From contig JBAUHN010000311.1 of assembly GCA_049680295.1 (NCBI GenBank), forward strand, positions 1 to 7,101: a stretch of 7,101 nt of DNA, written 5' to 3'. A program made the translations under genes and the position numbers. This stretch comes from JBAUHN01 sp049680295 (GTDB taxonomy: Bacteria > Pseudomonadota > Alphaproteobacteria > Rhodobacterales > Rhodobacteraceae). Under the pieces are notes generated by a model, which searched no databases, was not told the origin of the DNA, and saw nothing but the letters and a program-made list of their open reading frames with translations. Below, piece after piece: positions 5,662 to 7,101 of the stretch. Every line of letters begins with the position of its first letter. The stretch's first letter is position 1.

Positions 5662-6822
5662 TTACGCGCCCAACGCACGCAGCAAATCGCGGCTGATGAT
5701 GTGGCGCTGGATTTCCGATGTGCCGTCCCAGATGCGTTCGACCCTTGCGTCGCGCCAGAACCGTTCCAACGGGTAGTCATCCATCAGCCCCATACCGCCA
5801 TGCAGCTGGATTGCCGCATCCGTGACCCGCGATAACATCTCTGAGGCATAAAGCTTGGCCGAGGCGATTTCTCGGTTGGCGGGCAAACCTTTGTCCAGCC
5901 GGTCAGCCGCCGCCAAAGTCAGCAAATCGGCAGCATCAATTTCCGTGATCATATCGGCCAGTTGGAAACTGACGCCCTGAAACTTGCCGATCTTCTGGCC
6001 AAACTGTTCACGTGTCGCCGCATAGTCCAGCGCATAGTCGAACGCCCGCCGCGCGCGCCCGACGCTCATCGTGGCGACGGTGATGCGGGTCGCGTAAAGC
6101 CATGTGTTCATAACTTCAAAGCCGCTGTCGACTTCGCCCAACACCTGCGCATCAGGCAGGCGACAGTCATCAAATTCGAGGATCATATTCTTGTAGCCGC
6201 GATGACTGACCGACTTATAACCATCACGGATGGTAAATCCGGGCGTGCCACGATCAACCAGAAACGCTGTAATCCGCTTTTTCGGGCCTTTTAGGGTCTC
6301 ATCTTCGCCTGTGGCGATGAACACGATCACAAAATCCGCGTGCTCAGCACCCGAAATGAAATGTTTGGTGCCATTCACCACCCAATCGCCGCCATCGCGC
6401 ACAGCGGCACATTTCATGCCGCGCACATCTGAACCCGCGCCAGGTTCTGTCATTGCCAGCGCGTCCATCCGTTCGCCGCGCACTGCGGGCATCAGATAGC
6501 GGTCGATCTGGTCCCCTTTGCACGCCATCAGGATATTCTGCGGGCGACCAAAAAAGTGGTTCAGCGCCATCGAGCCGCGGCCCAATTCACGCTCGACCAA
6601 AGCGAATTCGAGGTGATTTAGACCGGCGCAACCAACGCTGTCGGGAAAGTTGCAGGCATAAAACCCCAGATCAATCGTCTTGCGCTTGATCTCATCCGCG
6701 ATTTCTTGCGGCACTTCGCCGGTGCGCTCAACCAGTGCCTCATGCGGATAGATTTCTTTCTCGACGAAACTGCGCACCGTGTCCGCAATCATCTGGTGTT
6801 CGTCAGTCAGACCGTAATTCAT
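5662..6822 (-). CDS. Acyl-CoA dehydrogenase (FAD), possible CaiA-like role
   Basis: FAD-dependent acyl-CoA dehydrogenase of 386 aa, the normal family length; it introduces a trans-2 double bond into an acyl-CoA (or works in reverse, as CaiA does on crotonobetainyl-CoA) and passes electrons to ETF. The N-terminal helical domain covers about 1-115, the beta domain carries the first signature AMTEPGAGSD (123-132) and the WVVNGTKHFIS strand (147-157), and the C-terminal helices carry ATREQFGQKIGKFQ (269-282) and the second signature LHGGMGL..ERFWRDAR (340-360). At the position of the MCAD catalytic Glu376 (usually YEGT) the sequence is IWDGTSEIQR, i.e. Asp366 (codon GAC). The alternative base position used by isovaleryl-CoA dehydrogenase is Thr245, as in MCAD. 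The ATG follows the upstream hydroxylase stop by one base, with an AAGAGA-like ribosome site. Substrate not determinable; the CaiD-like and ligase neighbours point to a short or betaine-type acyl-CoA. Confidence 0.94.
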   Translation of the reverse strand: MNYGLTDEHQMIADTVRSFVEKEIYPHEALVERTGEVPQEIADEIKRKTIDLGFYACNFPDSVGCAGLNHLEFALVERELGRGSMALNHFFGRPQNILMACKGDQIDRYLMPAVRGERMDALAMTEPGAGSDVRGMKCAAVRDGGDWVVNGTKHFISGAEHADFVIVFIATGEDETLKGPKKRITAFLVDRGTPGFTIRDGYKSVSHRGYKNMILEFDDCRLPDAQVLGEVDSGFEVMNTWLYATRITVATMSVGRARRAFDYALDYAATREQFGQKIGKFQGVSFQLADMITEIDAADLLTLAAADRLDKGLPANREIASAKLYASEMLSRVTDAAIQLHGGMGLMDDYPLERFWRDARVERIWDGTSEIQRHIISRDLLRALGA

Positions 6823-6823
6823 G

Positions 6824-7101
6824 TTATCTCTTTCTTGCCTTTAGCCGTGCGCGCATATTTTCTTTTGCCTGCGGTGTGCCATCGTGGAACGACTTGAACA
6901 GCTTATCCCAGGGCACATCGAGGTTGCCGTAATTGCATTCGAAATACCTATGGTGAAGCTGGTGGTGAAACATGCCCAGATGCAGGCGTTTGCGATTGCG
7001 AAACCACAGCCCTTCAAAGCCGGTGTGGGTTGTCACCGCCAGCAAGGCGTAAAACATCAGGTGAAAAATGACGTGCACCGGGTGCGTCGGCACCACGAAA
7101 T
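6824..7101 (-). CDS. Sterol desaturase / fatty acid hydroxylase family membrane di-iron protein (N-terminus cut by window edge)
   Basis: The last 91 residues of a fatty acid hydroxylase superfamily protein, whose members are integral membrane di-iron oxygenases that hydroxylate or desaturate lipids, sterols or other hydrophobic substrates. The visible part holds a hydrophobic stretch with several histidines (HPVHVIFHLMFYALLAVTTH) and the C-terminal histidine box GMFHHQLHHRYFECNYGN, typical of the last metal-binding box of the family, followed by the usual NLDVPWDKLF segment and a basic tail. The reading frame stays open to the window edge, so the real start is upstream; a GTG at 7096 is an internal codon. 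It ends one base before the acyl-CoA dehydrogenase start, so it belongs to the same operon. Whether it oxidises the substrate that the downstream genes then degrade cannot be told from sequence. Confidence 0.85.
   Translation of the reverse strand, partial: FVVPTHPVHVIFHLMFYALLAVTTHTGFEGLWFRNRKRLHLGMFHHQLHHRYFECNYGNLDVPWDKLFKSFHDGTPQAKENMRARLKARKR

Overview
The window is a tightly packed stretch of bacterial chromosome in which every gene I can support lies on the minus strand. Moderately high GC, the codon usage and the character of the proteins suggest an alphaproteobacterium, most likely a Rhodobacteraceae/Roseobacter-group organism. This is an inference from style and not a species identification. 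No RNA gene, CRISPR array, insertion sequence or phage gene was seen.

Reading in the direction of transcription (high to low coordinates), the first block (7101 to 2822) looks like one acyl-CoA catabolic operon. It begins with the C-terminal end of a membrane di-iron hydroxylase of the sterol desaturase/fatty acid hydroxylase family. Next come an acyl-CoA dehydrogenase, a two-part NDP-forming acyl-CoA synthetase and a crotonase closely resembling carnitinyl-CoA dehydratase (CaiD). Junctions are a 1-base gap, about 30 bases and an ATGA overlap, so the genes are almost certainly cotranscribed. The enzymes spell out hydroxylation (possibly), CoA activation, alpha-beta desaturation and hydration of a small or unusual carboxylic acid. 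A carnitine, butyrobetaine or related betaine-like substrate is the best guess, but it is not proven.

The second block (2721 to 1) is a surface-polysaccharide gene set: an NAD-dependent epimerase/reductase of the extended SDR family, a monotopic phosphoglycosyl transferase, and the N-terminal 347 residues of a FlaA1/CapD-type membrane nucleotide-sugar dehydratase. The SDR stop codon abuts the transferase start codon. A 191-base gap before the FlaA1-type gene holds overlapping inverted repeats and a weak promoter candidate. Together these three are the enzyme types needed to make a 6-deoxy-HexNAc nucleotide (for example UDP-QuiNAc), load it on undecaprenyl phosphate and so start an O-antigen or exopolysaccharide repeat.

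The two blocks are separated by about 100 bases and are probably functionally unrelated. The points most worth a second look are the unusual catabolic operon, an Asp at the usual catalytic Glu position of the dehydrogenase, an Ala replacing a Rossmann glycine in the FlaA1-type protein, and the structured gap upstream of that gene. I found nothing that amounts to a clearly new system.
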